Part shown: positions 49,058 to 60,236 of the stretch, one piece after another | Layout of the letters: every line of letters begins with the position of its first letter | Numbering within the stretch: position 1 is the first letter of the stretch | NCBI GenBank assembly: GCA_037176885.1 | Contig: JAWWNJ010000006.1 | Location: forward strand, 1,798,001 to 1,862,000 | DNA length: 64,000 bases | Direction of reading: 5' to 3' | From: Favolaschia claudopus | Taxonomy: Eukaryota > Basidiomycota > Agaricomycetes > Agaricales > Mycenaceae | Program-made: the position numbers and the translations under genes | Notes under the pieces: model-generated | Database searches by the model: none | Told to the model about the DNA's origin: nothing | What the model saw: only the letters and a program-made list of their open reading frames with translations

Positions 49058-50374
49058 TCACGAAAATTCCTCCTCTAAATTTGGCCCGTATCCAACTATT
49101 TCGTCCTCCCCAAGAACTTCGACATCTGCGCGACTTTCCCCCCAGTCTTCCCAAAAGTACACCGAAGGCGAAAGTCGCAATTTCGGCAGCCTTCTCGAGG
49201 AATTGCGCACCACATCCTGGAGTGCATGTCGTACGTCTGGGATGCCCACTGTTGGACACAGAGTGAGCGTCTCGAGCTGCGGCAAAGGCGGCGGATTTGG
49301 CCCCAAGATCTCCCTGACGAGCTTCCACATGAAACAGTGGTTAACGAGGACGAGGGACGACAAGGCCGGGAACGACGGCGGACCGCCGAGGGGGCGGGTT
49401 GTAGGAGAAAACGGCACGTCGTTCTCACATCCATAACCACAGCCATTGAAGTGGTCGTCATTGGTGAAGGTGACAGTGTTCAACGCAGGAAAGGATGGGC
49501 GAGGTTTGTAGAGGAGGGAATAGACTTGATCTCCGTGGCTGCCCACGATGGTGAGCGTAGTTAGTGCAGGACACTCGATAAGATCGATGATCTCTTCGAA
49601 GTATTCTACGTCTTGCCATGCCATGAGGTGAAGACTGAGGTCTTTCAGAGACGGAATACAGATCTGGTGTGCAGAGGGTAGTGCCGAGAGATCGAGGCAG
49701 AGGCATACTAGGGAGATGGGTGGCTTCAAAATGGAGAGCATGACCTCGTCGTCGGTATCGAAAATGTGTCCCTGATTGTCAATGACTAGATGAGTCAAGG
49801 CAGACTTCCAAGACGGTGGCGGAGCGGGGAAGAATCCACACATTCGCACGGAGGACAGCTTGGGTGCGCCAGCGGAGAACAGTTGCACCGCGCAACGATA
49901 CTTGGACTGGACGTTGACATTTGCGATTTCCAGGTGTCGCAAGTTCGGAGCGGCCAGGTAGCGGAGAGGCATAAATTCGTCGCCTAAATCATCCTCCTCC
50001 GAGCTGAGAACAACGTACAATCGCTCCACGCGATTGATCGCAGACGCAATGTCGGGCAGCCATTCTGTACGCAGAACGTCGGATGCTATAAGTACCTTCA
50101 AGGAGACAGAGACGTTGATAGGGATGGAGCGGCGCAGATAAAGCCTGAGAATCTCCCCCAATCCTTGTCGAGTCTCAAGGGAGTCCAAGCTAGCTTGGAT
50201 GTTGGCCCAAAGCGTCGGCGCGCTTGTTATAACATTCCGGAAACGATGAGAGAGACGCGATAGAATCCATTCTGATTTTTGGGCTGTTGGGGTATAGAGA
50301 CTATGAGTATGCTGGCCAGCCGCAGCGATAGCAAGGAGCAGTTCGTTTGGAAGAGACAATATGTTGCCGTTCAT
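49058..50374 (-). CDS. F-box domain protein (Agaricomycete-type), single exon
   Basis: An uninterrupted frame gives 438 residues from MNGNILSLPNELLLAI; an upstream in-frame Met at 50437 would add 21 residues with no F-box character, so I chose 50374. The F-box helix pattern LPNELLLAIAAAG..SRLSHRFRNVITSAPTLWANI occupies about residues 7-65. The rest is a leucine-rich, irregular LRR-like array with repeated units such as APNLRHLEIANV, LPQLETLTL and FPALSSLVLV. These proteins are expected to be SCF ubiquitin ligase substrate receptors through Skp1; the families are hugely expanded and fast-evolving in mushrooms and most substrates are unknown. A Cys-rich loop (GCGYGCENDV) near the C-terminus is unusual. 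Confidence 0.88.
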   Translation of the reverse strand: MNGNILSLPNELLLAIAAAGQHTHSLYTPTAQKSEWILSRLSHRFRNVITSAPTLWANIQASLDSLETRQGLGEILRLYLRRSIPINVSVSLKVLIASDVLRTEWLPDIASAINRVERLYVVLSSEEDDLGDEFMPLRYLAAPNLRHLEIANVNVQSKYRCAVQLFSAGAPKLSSVRMCGFFPAPPPSWKSALTHLVIDNQGHIFDTDDEVMLSILKPPISLVCLCLDLSALPSAHQICIPSLKDLSLHLMAWQDVEYFEEIIDLIECPALTTLTIVGSHGDQVYSLLYKPRPSFPALNTVTFTNDDHFNGCGYGCENDVPFSPTTRPLGGPPSFPALSSLVLVNHCFMWKLVREILGPNPPPLPQLETLTLCPTVGIPDVRHALQDVVRNSSRRLPKLRLSPSVYFWEDWGESRADVEVLGEDEIVGYGPNLEEEFS

Positions 50375-50437
50375 CAAAGAATGTGGTAAAGAGCAGGTTG
50401 TAGTATCGTGGGAGCGTGAGACTCTCAGGTCGTACAT

Positions 50438-50937
50438 CGTTTTATATCTCGTTGTCGCGCTCCGATTCCCAGCAATATGCTATAGAGCAATTCATATGGG
50501 GTATTTAACTTGGTCGTTACACTTTCGGGGGCGTCAGATGAATTGAGTTCATTCTACCACCAGTCAACGCCGCAAACTCCTGAGATGAAGAGAACAATGT
50601 TACAATTCGCCGGCCCTTTGTGAGGTAGCAGGTTCGAGGACCATTATGTGGACCATTTCAAACTTGGAGAACTAACAAGGAGAGGCGATGTATCAGTACG
50701 TCGGACCATCTTATCCCGACTTCCTACCGCATCTGGCAGTGCCTCTCTGACCTTTCAAGACGAGGCAGATGCAGCGCTCGAGGTTAGACCAGTACTCTGG
50801 GAGAGGCCGTCCTCATTAGAACCGCAGCCCACACCGCCAAGAGAGTCGCTCAGTTAAGCAGTGAGCTTGTCTTCGTTTCCCAGATTGACTCGAGAAAGTG
50901 AGCTGGAGGAGAAGTGAATCGAAGGTGAGGTACAGAT
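50438..50937. other. Short intergenic spacer
   Basis: About 500 bp between the F-box gene start and the stop of the cryptic minus-strand gene. Nothing recognisable; it should contain the promoter of the F-box gene. TATAGAGCAA and CATATGGGG-like text occurs near 50480-50500. Confidence 0.4.
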
Positions 50938-52041
50938 TCACAGGTTGAGACCAGATGCAACTGAGTTACCATCGTCGTCGGCAGATGGTCCCATTGCCAC
51001 ATATCTCTCCCAGGCTTCGCACAGCTCCATCAGAGCGGCCACCGAGCCTGCTAACGTGGGGATCGACGGCAAGAGCTGATTTCAGGGTAACAAGTCTTGT
51101 TGAGCGCGACGGCAACGAGGTTAAGCAGCGAGGCCTATGATGCGTCAGCCTATGACAAGGACTTTTCTTTCGCGAACGTGGTGGATGGCTTTGTCGTCTT
51201 CTTCTGTCGAAATGATAAATTCTTGGCCACATCTGTCCCCATCGATTTTCGAGCCAGGCTCCCACGAAGCGGCGGCGGCGGCGATGCATTTGAGGAGGGT
51301 GAGATACGAGGGACGGACGGCTTTGGTATGGAGACATTGAGGGGTCCTTGCTTCCTTTCGGACTGGTTCTTCTTCCTGCGGCGGGTTTACCCTTCGAACG
51401 CAGTGTCGTACATTGCGAATCTCGAGAGCGGTCGTCTGAACTTGATAGAATGTTGGCACGACGATGGGCCGCAGGTCGAATTGTGCCAACGCCAAGGCGG
51501 ATGACCATTTCACGGGGATGAATATGTATTTGGCGGGAACTATGAATTATGATCAGTACAGCGTCAGAGACAAGCTTGCACACTCACAGCGCGTCCGTGT
51601 GATGGTAAAATGCGTTAACTGACTGGGCGGTCGCCAGATCTTGCTCATCGACTGCTTCTAGCTTCGCAGATACTTCCGCTGCTCTGAAACTCGAGCATGG
51701 TAATAAGGAATCCAGAGGCGGAGGCCCTAAGCCGAATGAATCTTGACTTGAGGCTTTGAAACCAATATATGTTGCGGTACTAGAGAGCAGCTTCTTGACG
51801 GGCACAAGCGAGGTCTTGCGTTCAAAATCTGGCGCACCAGTCATGTTCGATGGTTTCAGCCAGTAGAATACATGGTGGTCGCCGTTATTAAGATGCTGAA
51901 CTCTAGCCTTGATGCATTGCGACCGCCCACTTGCCACCCGCCGACCCCAGAAAATTTGCAGATGTTGCCAATGTGTTTCTCTCTTTCAGCCTTCGCGATT
52001 TCCCCCAGCCCCTGCAACAGGATATTGAACAATAAAGCCGT
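50938..52041 (-). pseudogene. Unrecognised intron-containing gene, apparently mis-phased or decayed
   Basis: Five coding-like blocks follow one another on the minus strand: 52041-51931, 51895-51588, 51539-51178, 51134-51092 and 51047-50938, each bordered by GT..AG signals. They read, among others, LLQGLGEIAKAEREKHIGN, HHVFYWLKPSN, FRAAEVSAKLEAVDEQDLAT, KYIFIPVKWSSALALAQFDL, HTKAVRPSYLTLLKC, SLLNLVAVALNKT and VAALMELCEAWERYV, which look protein-like. Four junctions are consistent, but block 2 ends in phase 2 (GTGAGT donor) while block 3 needs phase 1, so one base is missing or a splice site is misread. The 5' end would run into the promoter of the F-box gene at 52187 and no start codon was found. 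I do not recognise the family. Confidence 0.45.
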
Positions 52042-52186
52042 CTAGAACGCGTGGGTGAGGCAGGGAGCAGAACGCTAGCCTCAGTACTATTGGTGACGCG
52101 TAGCGGTAATGAACAAGTTTGGAAAACGTGGGAATTCGAAACACCTTGCACCTTCCTACTACCTTCCTGTTGACCACCAACACGAA

Positions 52187-53342
52187 ATGACCTGGTCTAC
52201 GCTTCCCCCAGAAATATGTGCTGTTATATGTCAAGAACTCAAGGGCTTGGGCGGAAATATAGCGCCTCTTTGTCTCACTTCTCGCAATTTTTGGCCTGAA
52301 GCACAACGCGCTCTCTATCATTCCCTGGACCTGCAAGGCCTGCGTTGTATAGATTCATGGTCTCGCACCATCTGCTGCCAGGGACACCTTGCTGAGCGTA
52401 TATACGCGCTCGTTCTGCGGTTCCCAGATGCCCCAGTTTTTCCACCGGACGCTACGACCATAGTAGACGCGCTGCACAGATGCGTGAATCTCAAGGAGTT
52501 GCACATTTTCGACGATGGTTATGCCGTCGAGGACGGAGAAATTGTTTCTTTGCATCGCTTGCTACTCATCGACTTACCCTTTCGCCTCCATAAATTTGAG
52601 TATCGGTCAAAGACATTCGATCGACTCAACCCTCAATTTTTGCGGAATCAGACAGAGATTCGCATTCTTTCAATTCCTAATGAACTAGCGCTCCCCACGT
52701 CCCAAAATCCACTGCTCGGCGTCATTGCGCTCGCCACCCCTTCTCTTCAAGACTTGCCCCAGAGACCATGGCAGCGCATAGAAACCAAAGCCATCCGGGA
52801 TTTTACCACATTGGCACCATACTCTCAAACTCTGACGATCTTGAATGTCCAAGGACATTGGGGAAGGCGCGCTTCCTTCTCTATGAACGACACCCTGAAC
52901 GCCATTGGGGACGCCTTGCCCTCCCTGCGGCATCTAGGCATGTCCGAGCAAAGAAAAGTGGTATGATCCCCGTTTCATAATTTTACCATTCTGACTCTTA
53001 CAGGGTATGCCTAATGCGACGAACGCACCCCAGCAAATACTCCGCCAGAAGTTCCCCATGCTTGAAACCTTCATCCTTGAGGTTCGGAACATCGAGCACT
53101 TTCTGTACGAAATCTGGTTCAGCACCAGCAGCTACGACATGGCCATTCCTGTACATATTCAAAGTCTAGGGACCGCTATATTACACGCCTGTCCCACGCT
53201 TTGGCGTGTAGGTCTTGGCGCAGAGGTGGTGTTGGGTTCACAGCTGACGTGCGTTTTGACGAAAGCCGACGACGGAGCGATCAAGGCAGAGGTAGGGACT
53301 GCTTTCAATTTCGAGGAGCTTTCCATGTTTTGGAAGGATTGA
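52187..53342 (+). CDS. F-box domain protein, two exons
   Basis: Exons 52187-52960 and 53004-53342 with a 43-nt intron (GTATGA..TACAG) give 370 residues. The start MTWSTLPPEICAVICQEL puts the F-box (about residues 4-45, ending CLTSRNFWPEAQRALYHSL) at the very N-terminus, as usual; an upstream Met at 52109 would add 26 residues of no known type. The remainder is LRR-like (NLKELHIFDD, LPSLRHLGMS, FPMLETFILEV). It should act as a Skp1-binding substrate receptor, target unknown. It is divergent from the cryptic minus-strand gene and unrelated in detail to the other F-box genes in the window, which suggests independent members of an expanded family. Confidence 0.85.
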
Positions 53343-54063
53343 ATACAAATCCTTCCGATAGCTCGCCACACGGACCCGGTCCAGACTAAATTATTCCCTA
53401 ATTCGGTTTGCGATGAGGTTGTTGTCGTCTCTTTGGCGTACCAAGGCAAACCCTCAGAGTCCTGACTCAGGAGGCACTGAGCCTAGGCGTGGCTCGCTCG
53501 TGGTAGACATTTGAGGCTACAGTCACGGCACGATCAGGGCAACTACTGGGCAACTCTAATCTTTACCGATTGACAGAAAACGGCACATCTTCGACATACA
53601 TATCCGTCCGAACCCCCCTATACAGATAAATCTGGAGAAACACGCGGGTCCATGTAGTGGAGTCTCAGGAACGCCTTCGTCCACGCGGAGAACTACCCTC
53701 GAATCCATCTACATTGTGGTTCATAGCGACCAAATTTTGCAACGGCCTTCTCACTTGCAGACCTTTCGCTTCTCCACTGCACGGGCGTCGGGCCCCATCT
53801 TTTGCGCCGCAAAGGTCATCGACTGGTCATCATCAATGCATCATTCGCCACCAGTGGTGCTCGGGGACTTTAAAAGCTTAAGCGAGCCGTCGGACACCCC
53901 TTTGTGGGTACCCGACATCGGCCCCCTATGAAGACTTGTGATGCGGCCAGGAAAATCCTTGGACTCAGGAGCGGATCTGTTCAGGAACCTTGCCACAAGT
54001 TATAAGTGCGAAGCAAAAATCCAATGACAATTCGCGACTTGCCCATACATTCTCTCGTCCACC
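53343..54063. other. Intergenic spacer, 720 bp
   Basis: Nothing supported as a gene; small plus-strand frames at 53657-53931 have no domain. The right end is the promoter of the DUF6533-like gene; CTTTAAAAGC at 53868-53877 is a TATA-like element but about 190 bp from the start codon. Confidence 0.45.
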
Positions 54064-55564
54064 ATGGCAGCTGGTACAACTACCGCGCAGCTAGCATCTT
54101 ACCTTCGCGTCTCCGCATACGCGATTGCCTTCTTTGAGTAAATTCGTTCTGTCGCGTTCTCGATCGCTGCTGATATTCTATCCTCAGTTACCTGCAAACG
54201 CTGCCTGCCGAGGCTCGCCTGTACCGCAGGCAGAAAGGTCCCTTCCGTCTCTCGTGAGTTTCAGTTCGGATATGCTATTTCGGCGGCTTACTGACTGCTC
54301 TGCAGTGTCGCATGTATCCTCTTCATCATCGTGCGATACGTTGGCCTTTTGTCGATCATCCTGGGGAACACGGGGTTCTTTCATGAATTCAGCCCGGCGG
54401 CTTGCCAGCGGTACTTTTGGCTTACACCAGTTTTCAAGTGTGCGTTATAGTTTTCGTTTCCATTCGAGACAGTTCTAACATGACTCTAGTGGTTCTGTAC
54501 ATGGCTTCCCAGGCCATCTTGGCTCTTCGGTCTGTCGAAACATCGGCCTTCCTCTGCTGCTTTAACTCACAATCATATCAGAACATACGCCGTCTCGCGC
54601 AAGTCGCAAGTAGTTCTGTATATCTTAATTGTGACCTACGTAGCTTGCTCGGTGGTCAGTCCTTCAATCTCTAGCACCTGAATCCACATTGATTGGTGTG
54701 TTGTACAGCCTGAATTCATCTCGACGTTTTGGAAACGAGTTCGTGAGTGCCGTTCATTCTCCTTGACGTCGAATGGCTTCCTTACATCATGCCTACAGCC
54801 TTCCATAACAATGTATGCAGCCACCTTCGTCGTTTTGACTTGATCTTCTGACATTACTTAGGGCACTTGCACCTCTGGTAACCCGCCGGGCATCAAAATA
54901 GCCTCGCTCTACTACGTTGGCGGCTTGTAGGTCGCTCTTTCCCTCCCGCTACACATACTGACGCCCTGGACCAGAGTATACGATGTCATCACCATGGTCT
55001 TGACCTCCGTATATATCTTCAAGTTCACCAGTTCGAGCCGGACGTCATTGAGCCAGCTGATGAGGATGATGTTGGAGGATGGGATAATGTATTTCATTGC
55101 CCTGTGCGGTAAGTGTCTACGACGACCACGACGCTATACCGCCGCTCATCTCTCGTGCAGCCTTGAATATCATCAACATCATCTTCTTCCAAAGCCCCAA
55201 CACTGCCCTCCAGCCAGCCGCGTCAACACTGGGTATGGCAACGACCACGATCTTCAGTGGACGTTTCGTCTTGAATCTTTCCGGTGCGTCCCACGTAATA
55301 CTCCAGCGTTGCACTTGCTCACTGAGCTCTTTACCCATAGAACACATGCGTGACGGCGTCTCGGGCGACCAGACGCATTCGTCGCGGACGCCGGCCCACA
55401 ACACTCGCGGCAACGCAGGCGGTGGTTCAAATGTGGAGGACACTGGGATTGTCGTTCGTGTGATGAAGAATGTTATCACGATGAACGACATGGGGCAGGA
55501 TGACGACGCCGAGTCGAGGACTAAAGGCTCCGCTGGTCAGTGGAGCGGGGATGAAATGGCGTAA
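54064..55564 (+). CDS. DUF6533-like multi-pass membrane protein
   Basis: Eleven exons: 54064-54137, 54188-54253, 54306-54439, 54490-54529, 54582-54654, 54709-54742, 54799-54812, 54862-54926, 54975-55108, 55161-55283, 55341-55564; 326 residues, all in phase. The start MAAGTTTAQLASYLRVSAYA leads to AIAFFDYLQTLPAEARLYR, the family's first helix and conserved Asp-Tyr-Leu..Leu-Pro-x-Glu motif. About seven hydrophobic segments follow, with RTYAVSRKS between helices 3 and 4, and an extracellular-type loop NGTCTSGNPPGIK. The tail is Ser/Thr/Asp-rich. This class is abundant in mushrooms; the topology is receptor-like but no ligand or signalling role has been shown to my knowledge. Exon 7 is only 14 nt, which automatic gene callers often miss. 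Confidence 0.86.
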
Positions 55565-56080
55565 GAGTTGTATTGTATCCAGTATGTTGTTGGCCCCGGT
55601 TGGCGTCTGTCATTCTTTAAATTCCGCTTTTTGGGTAATAGCCGTGGGTGGATAACTAATGTATGTAAATGTAACGCACAAAAACCCTCACTTGAGTCGA
55701 TAACAACCGCTCAGGCTTTCATAATCCATGTATGGTCAATTTCGTCGAATGGTCATCTGGTACCCCTCGGGATTGCGGACCTTCACTTGGCCAACAGACT
55801 TGACTGTCTCTCCACGATGCTCATTCATTTCTTAGAACTCACTAGAATTGTCTCGCATAAATCCCAAAGGAGGAGCATAATGGATTGTCGCCAAAGGTAT
55901 AATGTTCTCTGGGCATGAAATTTCATGCATGAAGCATCGTCCATATTAGGACAGACCGTTTTTTACAGTATGTTTTCTATGAGATTACGCATTCTATATT
56001 CTATGGAATCAATCACCTGGTTTACAAAATCACTTCAATGATTGAATTTATCTTGCACCTCACGGAAAGACACCAGCACA
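55565..56080. other. Convergent 3' spacer between DUF6533-like and P450 genes
   Basis: About 515 bp between two stop codons that face each other; AT-rich, with no coding frame of interest. It should hold both 3' UTRs and terminators. Confidence 0.6.
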
Positions 56081-58216
56081 CTACAACTTGACCCTGGTAT
56101 ATAGTCGCGGACGCAACTCAACAGTCGGAGGAGGAATTTTGCTCGGTGGGACCTGAGAATCGGGCCATCTCTCTGTGAATCGCACTCCGAACGGCTTGAT
56201 ATGACTGCAGACAGAAGAGGTCAACACCTGCACGACGTCGAAGAGCTTTACCATCGCACCTCGTTATACCCGTCGTAAACTCCAACTGGACATTCTCCGC
56301 CAACTCGGGGTGTATTACGAAAGTATGCAGAATACAAGCCATAGCGAGCAATAGAGCGGGCTCGGCGAATTGAATGCCTATGATAGCGACGGGATGAGCC
56401 AACCGTTGTACCCAAGTATACCTAGCATGACACGCACCAGGGCATCTCCGTCGCCCAAATCCCCAGACGTAGGCGTATGGATCTGGCTGCCCCGCCCGGC
56501 CACTCAAACCCGCGCTCGCCGAGTCCGAGCCACTGAAAAACCGCGCCGGATCGAAAACGAATGGGTCTGGGTACAATTCTGGGTCGTGTAGTATTGCCCA
56601 GACGTTCGGGATGACGGTGGAACCGGCGGGGATGCGGTACCCTCCGTATACGTCGTCTTGAGTGGCTTGGTGAGGTAGGGCTGTGGAATTGGATTCTGCT
56701 TGTTAGCCTTGCGATGGGAGAGGCATCAGCGGGAAGGGGGATTACCGAGGTTGCCGACGGGGGCGAAGCGCATGACTTCTTTCAAGACGGCTCGTAGGAA
56801 CGGGAGACGGTCGAGGTCGGAGACGCGCGGGAGTCGACCGATGTTAGCGTCGATTTCGTCTCGGGCCTGGTCTTGGATGGTTGGATGAAGCGCCATGAGC
56901 ATGATGAAAGATATAAGGGCCGATACAGTCTTTGAAAGAATCACCTCAGTTGACTGAGACTGAATATCAATTCCCACTAACAGTGTCTGCAGCTCCAGCA
57001 TTCAAAGCCCCTGCACACCATTTGACAATATCTTCCTCCTCCTCACTCATTCCGGGCTTCAGAAGACGCGAGGTGAAAGAGGGGATATTGGTCCCAGCTG
57101 CCTTTGTTCATATTGGAGGTTAGCATGAGCAGCTGGAAGAAGCACTACCTCACCATTTGCTCCTTCACCCAATTATGCGGAACATCAGACACGAATTCAA
57201 GAGTCTTCCGCCACTCCGCTCCTTGACGCTGAAATTGCGCGAATGGAAACCAGGCGGGGACGAATCTGACTTTCCTACACGCGTCAACGTTGATTTCGGC
57301 TTGAGAAAAGGGAAACGGGCGTACGAATGGGAAGATAATCCACGAGCCAGCGCCCTGGCGCCATTGCCCATCCTGATATCTTTGACGATTCATCTGCGAT
57401 GCTTCGTTTTGTGCGTCAGCTCAGAGTCAGATGTCGATTTCACAGACGCACGAGATGAATGGGTCGTCATTGTCTAGTACGCTATAGCCGAAAGCGACCT
57501 GCCGTAGACGGATGACGTTCGAAAGGGCGTATTTGACGCATGCTAACCTTCATTATCACTGCGGTAGCGTTCCTAAAGAGAGCTAAGAAACATCTAGCTA
57601 TTCACTCAACCTGAACACACACCTTCGTATATGACGCTCGAATTGCGCTGGCGTCTCTCTGAGCCCGCGCAACAGCACGTTAATCTCGTCCTCTAGAATG
57701 GGCGTGTAATCCTTGACGGCCTGTACTCCGAGCCCGCTTTGGAGGAGGCGGCGATAAACGGCGTGTCGCGGGTCCAAGCCCGAGATATTGAACACCGCAG
57801 GTCCACGCCCACAAATAACGTGGAACATCCACGACATCGGGCGACCCGAGTAGATTGCTGCGCGACGCTCAAGCAGATCGTGCACAGCGGAGTAATCATT
57901 GACGATGATTGTGATGCGATTGTAGACGCGGAAGCAGAGAATTGGTGCTGCGGTGTGTTGTTAAGGGAATAGGAAGAGAGGAGGACATAGACACACCACC
58001 GTAATGCACGCCCCATGCAGCGTACGTTTTCCATGGCTCGGTTTTGAGTAGGCTTGACGGAATCCCGGAGAATAAATGTCCTCGCGGGCCAGGTGGGAGT
58101 GGCAAAAGAAATGAACGACGAAGAAGCCATAACAGAGCGACAGTTGTGACCAAGAGAGCGACCACGGATTCCACAAACATTTCGGAAAGCCAGGTCACAT
58201 TTTTGGGCGAGTTCAA
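56081..58216 (-). CDS. Cytochrome P450 monooxygenase (CYP), membrane-anchored
   Basis: Eleven exons: 58216-57997, 57947-57623, 57572-57548, 57498-57452, 57401-57325, 57269-57154, 57101-56982, 56929-56746, 56680-56438, 56377-56260, 56204-56081; 532 residues (520 if Met at 58180 is used). In order: a hydrophobic anchor (VVALLVTTVALLWLL), proline hinge LPLPPGPRG, DLLERRAAIYSGRP, helix-I AGALNAGAADTT, ExxR in VLKEVMR, PVGNLALPHQATQDDVYGGY, the FDPARFF motif and the heme loop FGRRRCPGIQFAEP with Cys451. The tail SHIKPFGVRF is typical. It sits in the ER and needs CPR for electrons. It resembles basidiomycete CYPs often labelled O-methylsterigmatocystin oxidoreductase-like; the substrate is unknown and no biosynthetic backbone gene lies nearby. 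Confidence 0.92.
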
Positions 58217-58924
58217 ATAGTTTGGGAGGATCCGGGCGGGCGGCGTTGTTCGGGACGCCGAAAGCTTTTTCAGTATTCGTCCTGAGCCCGGTTATCCGAA
58301 CCGGCTTGAGATTCAGTCTTGATTTGATTGTAAGAGGCGGGATGGCATGGAACGGTCGGGTTCCCGTTGACAGTACGGGGATTACGGGCTTCAGGGCAAT
58401 TCGTCCGAGATACAGGGCATTGTTGACGGTGATCATTGCGTTTTGACGCCTCGACTTCTTTCACCATCGGTCTTGCTTGCGGGTTGGAATAATCGGTATC
58501 AGGTTAGGCACCAAAGCGAGTTCCTTCGAAATCGGCAACTTGGTCGCAGGTCCAGCGCAGGCCAAGTTGAGGCCCGGGATATTTGTAACGCCCCATGACT
58601 GCGAACTCTAGGGACACGAAACACGAGCAGTTGAGGCGATGGACTTGAGTAGATAAATCGCTGATTGAAACCCATTTTCGAGCGTCCCAGTTCCCAAAAA
58701 TTCACTTGATAAGACACTTGAGCTATATTTTGCATGTAGTCCCCGTTTTCTTGTGCGTCACCCCGCGGTTGACGAGGTCGGAAGCCCAGCCTAGTCGCGA
58801 GATGGAGGTTGGTGTCAAGTTCTTCGTGTGTGACGTGTGTGACTTCCTTCAATTCAGTTCAATTCCTTCCTTTTCTTCTTTCCCTCGCGATCGTCGTCGC
58901 TCTCTTCCCTCCCAGCCTCCCAGA
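58217..58924. other. Divergent promoter region between P450 and NDUFAF3-like genes
   Basis: About 700 bp between start codons on opposite strands. Plus-strand frames at 58222-58446 and 58706-58924 are not supported by any domain. The 80 bp before 58925 are pyrimidine-rich (TTCCTTTTCTTC), typical of a fungal core promoter on the plus strand. Confidence 0.5.
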
Positions 58925-59662
58925 ATGTCATTACTACCGACCAGGGCACTATTCAGTCGTATTGTAGTCCCGTTCGCCACGCGTTCACCGCGTTCGATGG
59001 CTGGAATGAGCTCACGCCTTCTCCACACTACTCGTCCTCGTCTCGAATCATCCGCAAATTCTCCGAGAGGACCACCAGTCACACTGACGAATATCTTGGC
59101 TTCGGGGACGCCGCCTGCCGTCCAGGTGTGTGAGTCTTGGTTTCCTGGTCGGCAAAAAACCTGCTACAACGAGAATTCCAGGTCGCTTCCATCACTCCGG
59201 CCGGAATCTACCTGGAAGACGGGCTGCATCTTACGGGCGCGTGCATATTTCTAGAAGGGAAAGTATTCTTGTGGGACCCCCCTCCCTCCGTCTCCGACTG
59301 GCGGCGGGAACATTTGGAGGTGTTTGAAGTTGCGGTGCCGCGGCCAGGTGAGTTTTTGTTCTTCGTCTGAGAGAGCCCAAAGCCGATTCACAATTCCACA
59401 GAGATTCTCATTCTCGGCACCGGGGCAGATCTTGCACACCCCCCACCATCCATAAAATCTTACTTGACTGAATTGGGTATCCAGTTGGATGTGATGAGTA
59501 CAGTAAGTATCTCAAACAAAATTATCTTGCGGAGCTGATTCTTTCAAGCGTAACGCGTGCTCGACGTACAATCTGTTAGCGGAAGAGGGCAGACGCGTCG
59601 CTGCTGCACTAGTACCTCTCACTCCACGTCCATGGTCCAAAGCTCCGATGAAAGCACCGTAA
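58925..59662 (+). CDS. NDUFAF3-like (DUF498) mitochondrial complex I assembly factor
   Basis: Four exons: 58925-59125, 59182-59347, 59402-59502, 59549-59662; 193 residues. The N-terminus (MSLLPTRALFSRIVVPFATR, then SRLLHTTRPRL) is rich in Arg, Ser and Leu with no acidic residues, as in a mitochondrial presequence. The DUF498 (Mth938-like) fold fills residues about 50-180: VTLTNILASG, SITPAGIYLEDG, GKVFLWDPPP, FEVAVPRPEILILGTG, the LGIQLDVMST strand, then the signature NACSTYNLLAEEGRRVAAAL. NDUFAF3 helps build the membrane arm junction of NADH:ubiquinone oxidoreductase with NDUFAF4. The window's NDUFAF4 is not seen. The gene has no obvious link to its neighbours. Confidence 0.93.
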
Positions 59663-60236
59663 CATATCATCATGGACTGTGCGGCGGACTGGCCCTGCCC
59701 ATCGTTCGCATACATAGTTCCTCCTGGATCACATTCGACAGAAACATGCACACCACTCAGTTGTGATATGATACCTGAAGCGGCCACTTCTAAGTACGAA
59801 AGTGTATTTGCAGGTCATACATACCAAGAAACGATAATCGTAGCCAGAATACTATCTAGAGCGGCGGCGGCGTCGCTGTCGATGTTCCATTGACACGCGG
59901 CCAGTTATTATTCTGCAGATAGCGAGACGATAAGCAGGAAGAGTTGTAGGATCGGCTGTGGGGAATTCCGTGCGAGCGATCGGATATAATGCTTCTTTGC
60001 GGTGCAGGCCTACAGACAAACGATATTTCAGCGAGGGAACAGGTCGAAATTTATGAACGCCGACCTGCGGATGCTTCGACGTGCTCGCGGACAATTCGAT
60101 TTCAGAACGTCATCAGTACAGGGACTGTATTGCGAAAGGTCACTGAAAGGGGGGGTATGTGGTCGACAAGAAGAACGGCCATTGGAATTGCTAGCAAGAA
60201 ACATAACGATGTCGGAGCTGTTGCAGCATGCAGGAA
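59663..60236. other. Convergent spacer
   Basis: About 570 bp between the NDUFAF3-like stop and the stop of the minus-strand F-box gene. No supported gene. The right edge shares a few bases of 3' flanking similarity with the F-box copy downstream of 63281 (AGCGGCCG/GTCGCAG text). Confidence 0.5.

Noticed and set aside
56118..56576. P450 C-terminal exon read without introns
   Set aside because: It gives a tail with CPGACHARYTW instead of the conserved heme-loop continuation; splicing GTGCGT to CATAG restores CPGIQFAEP.
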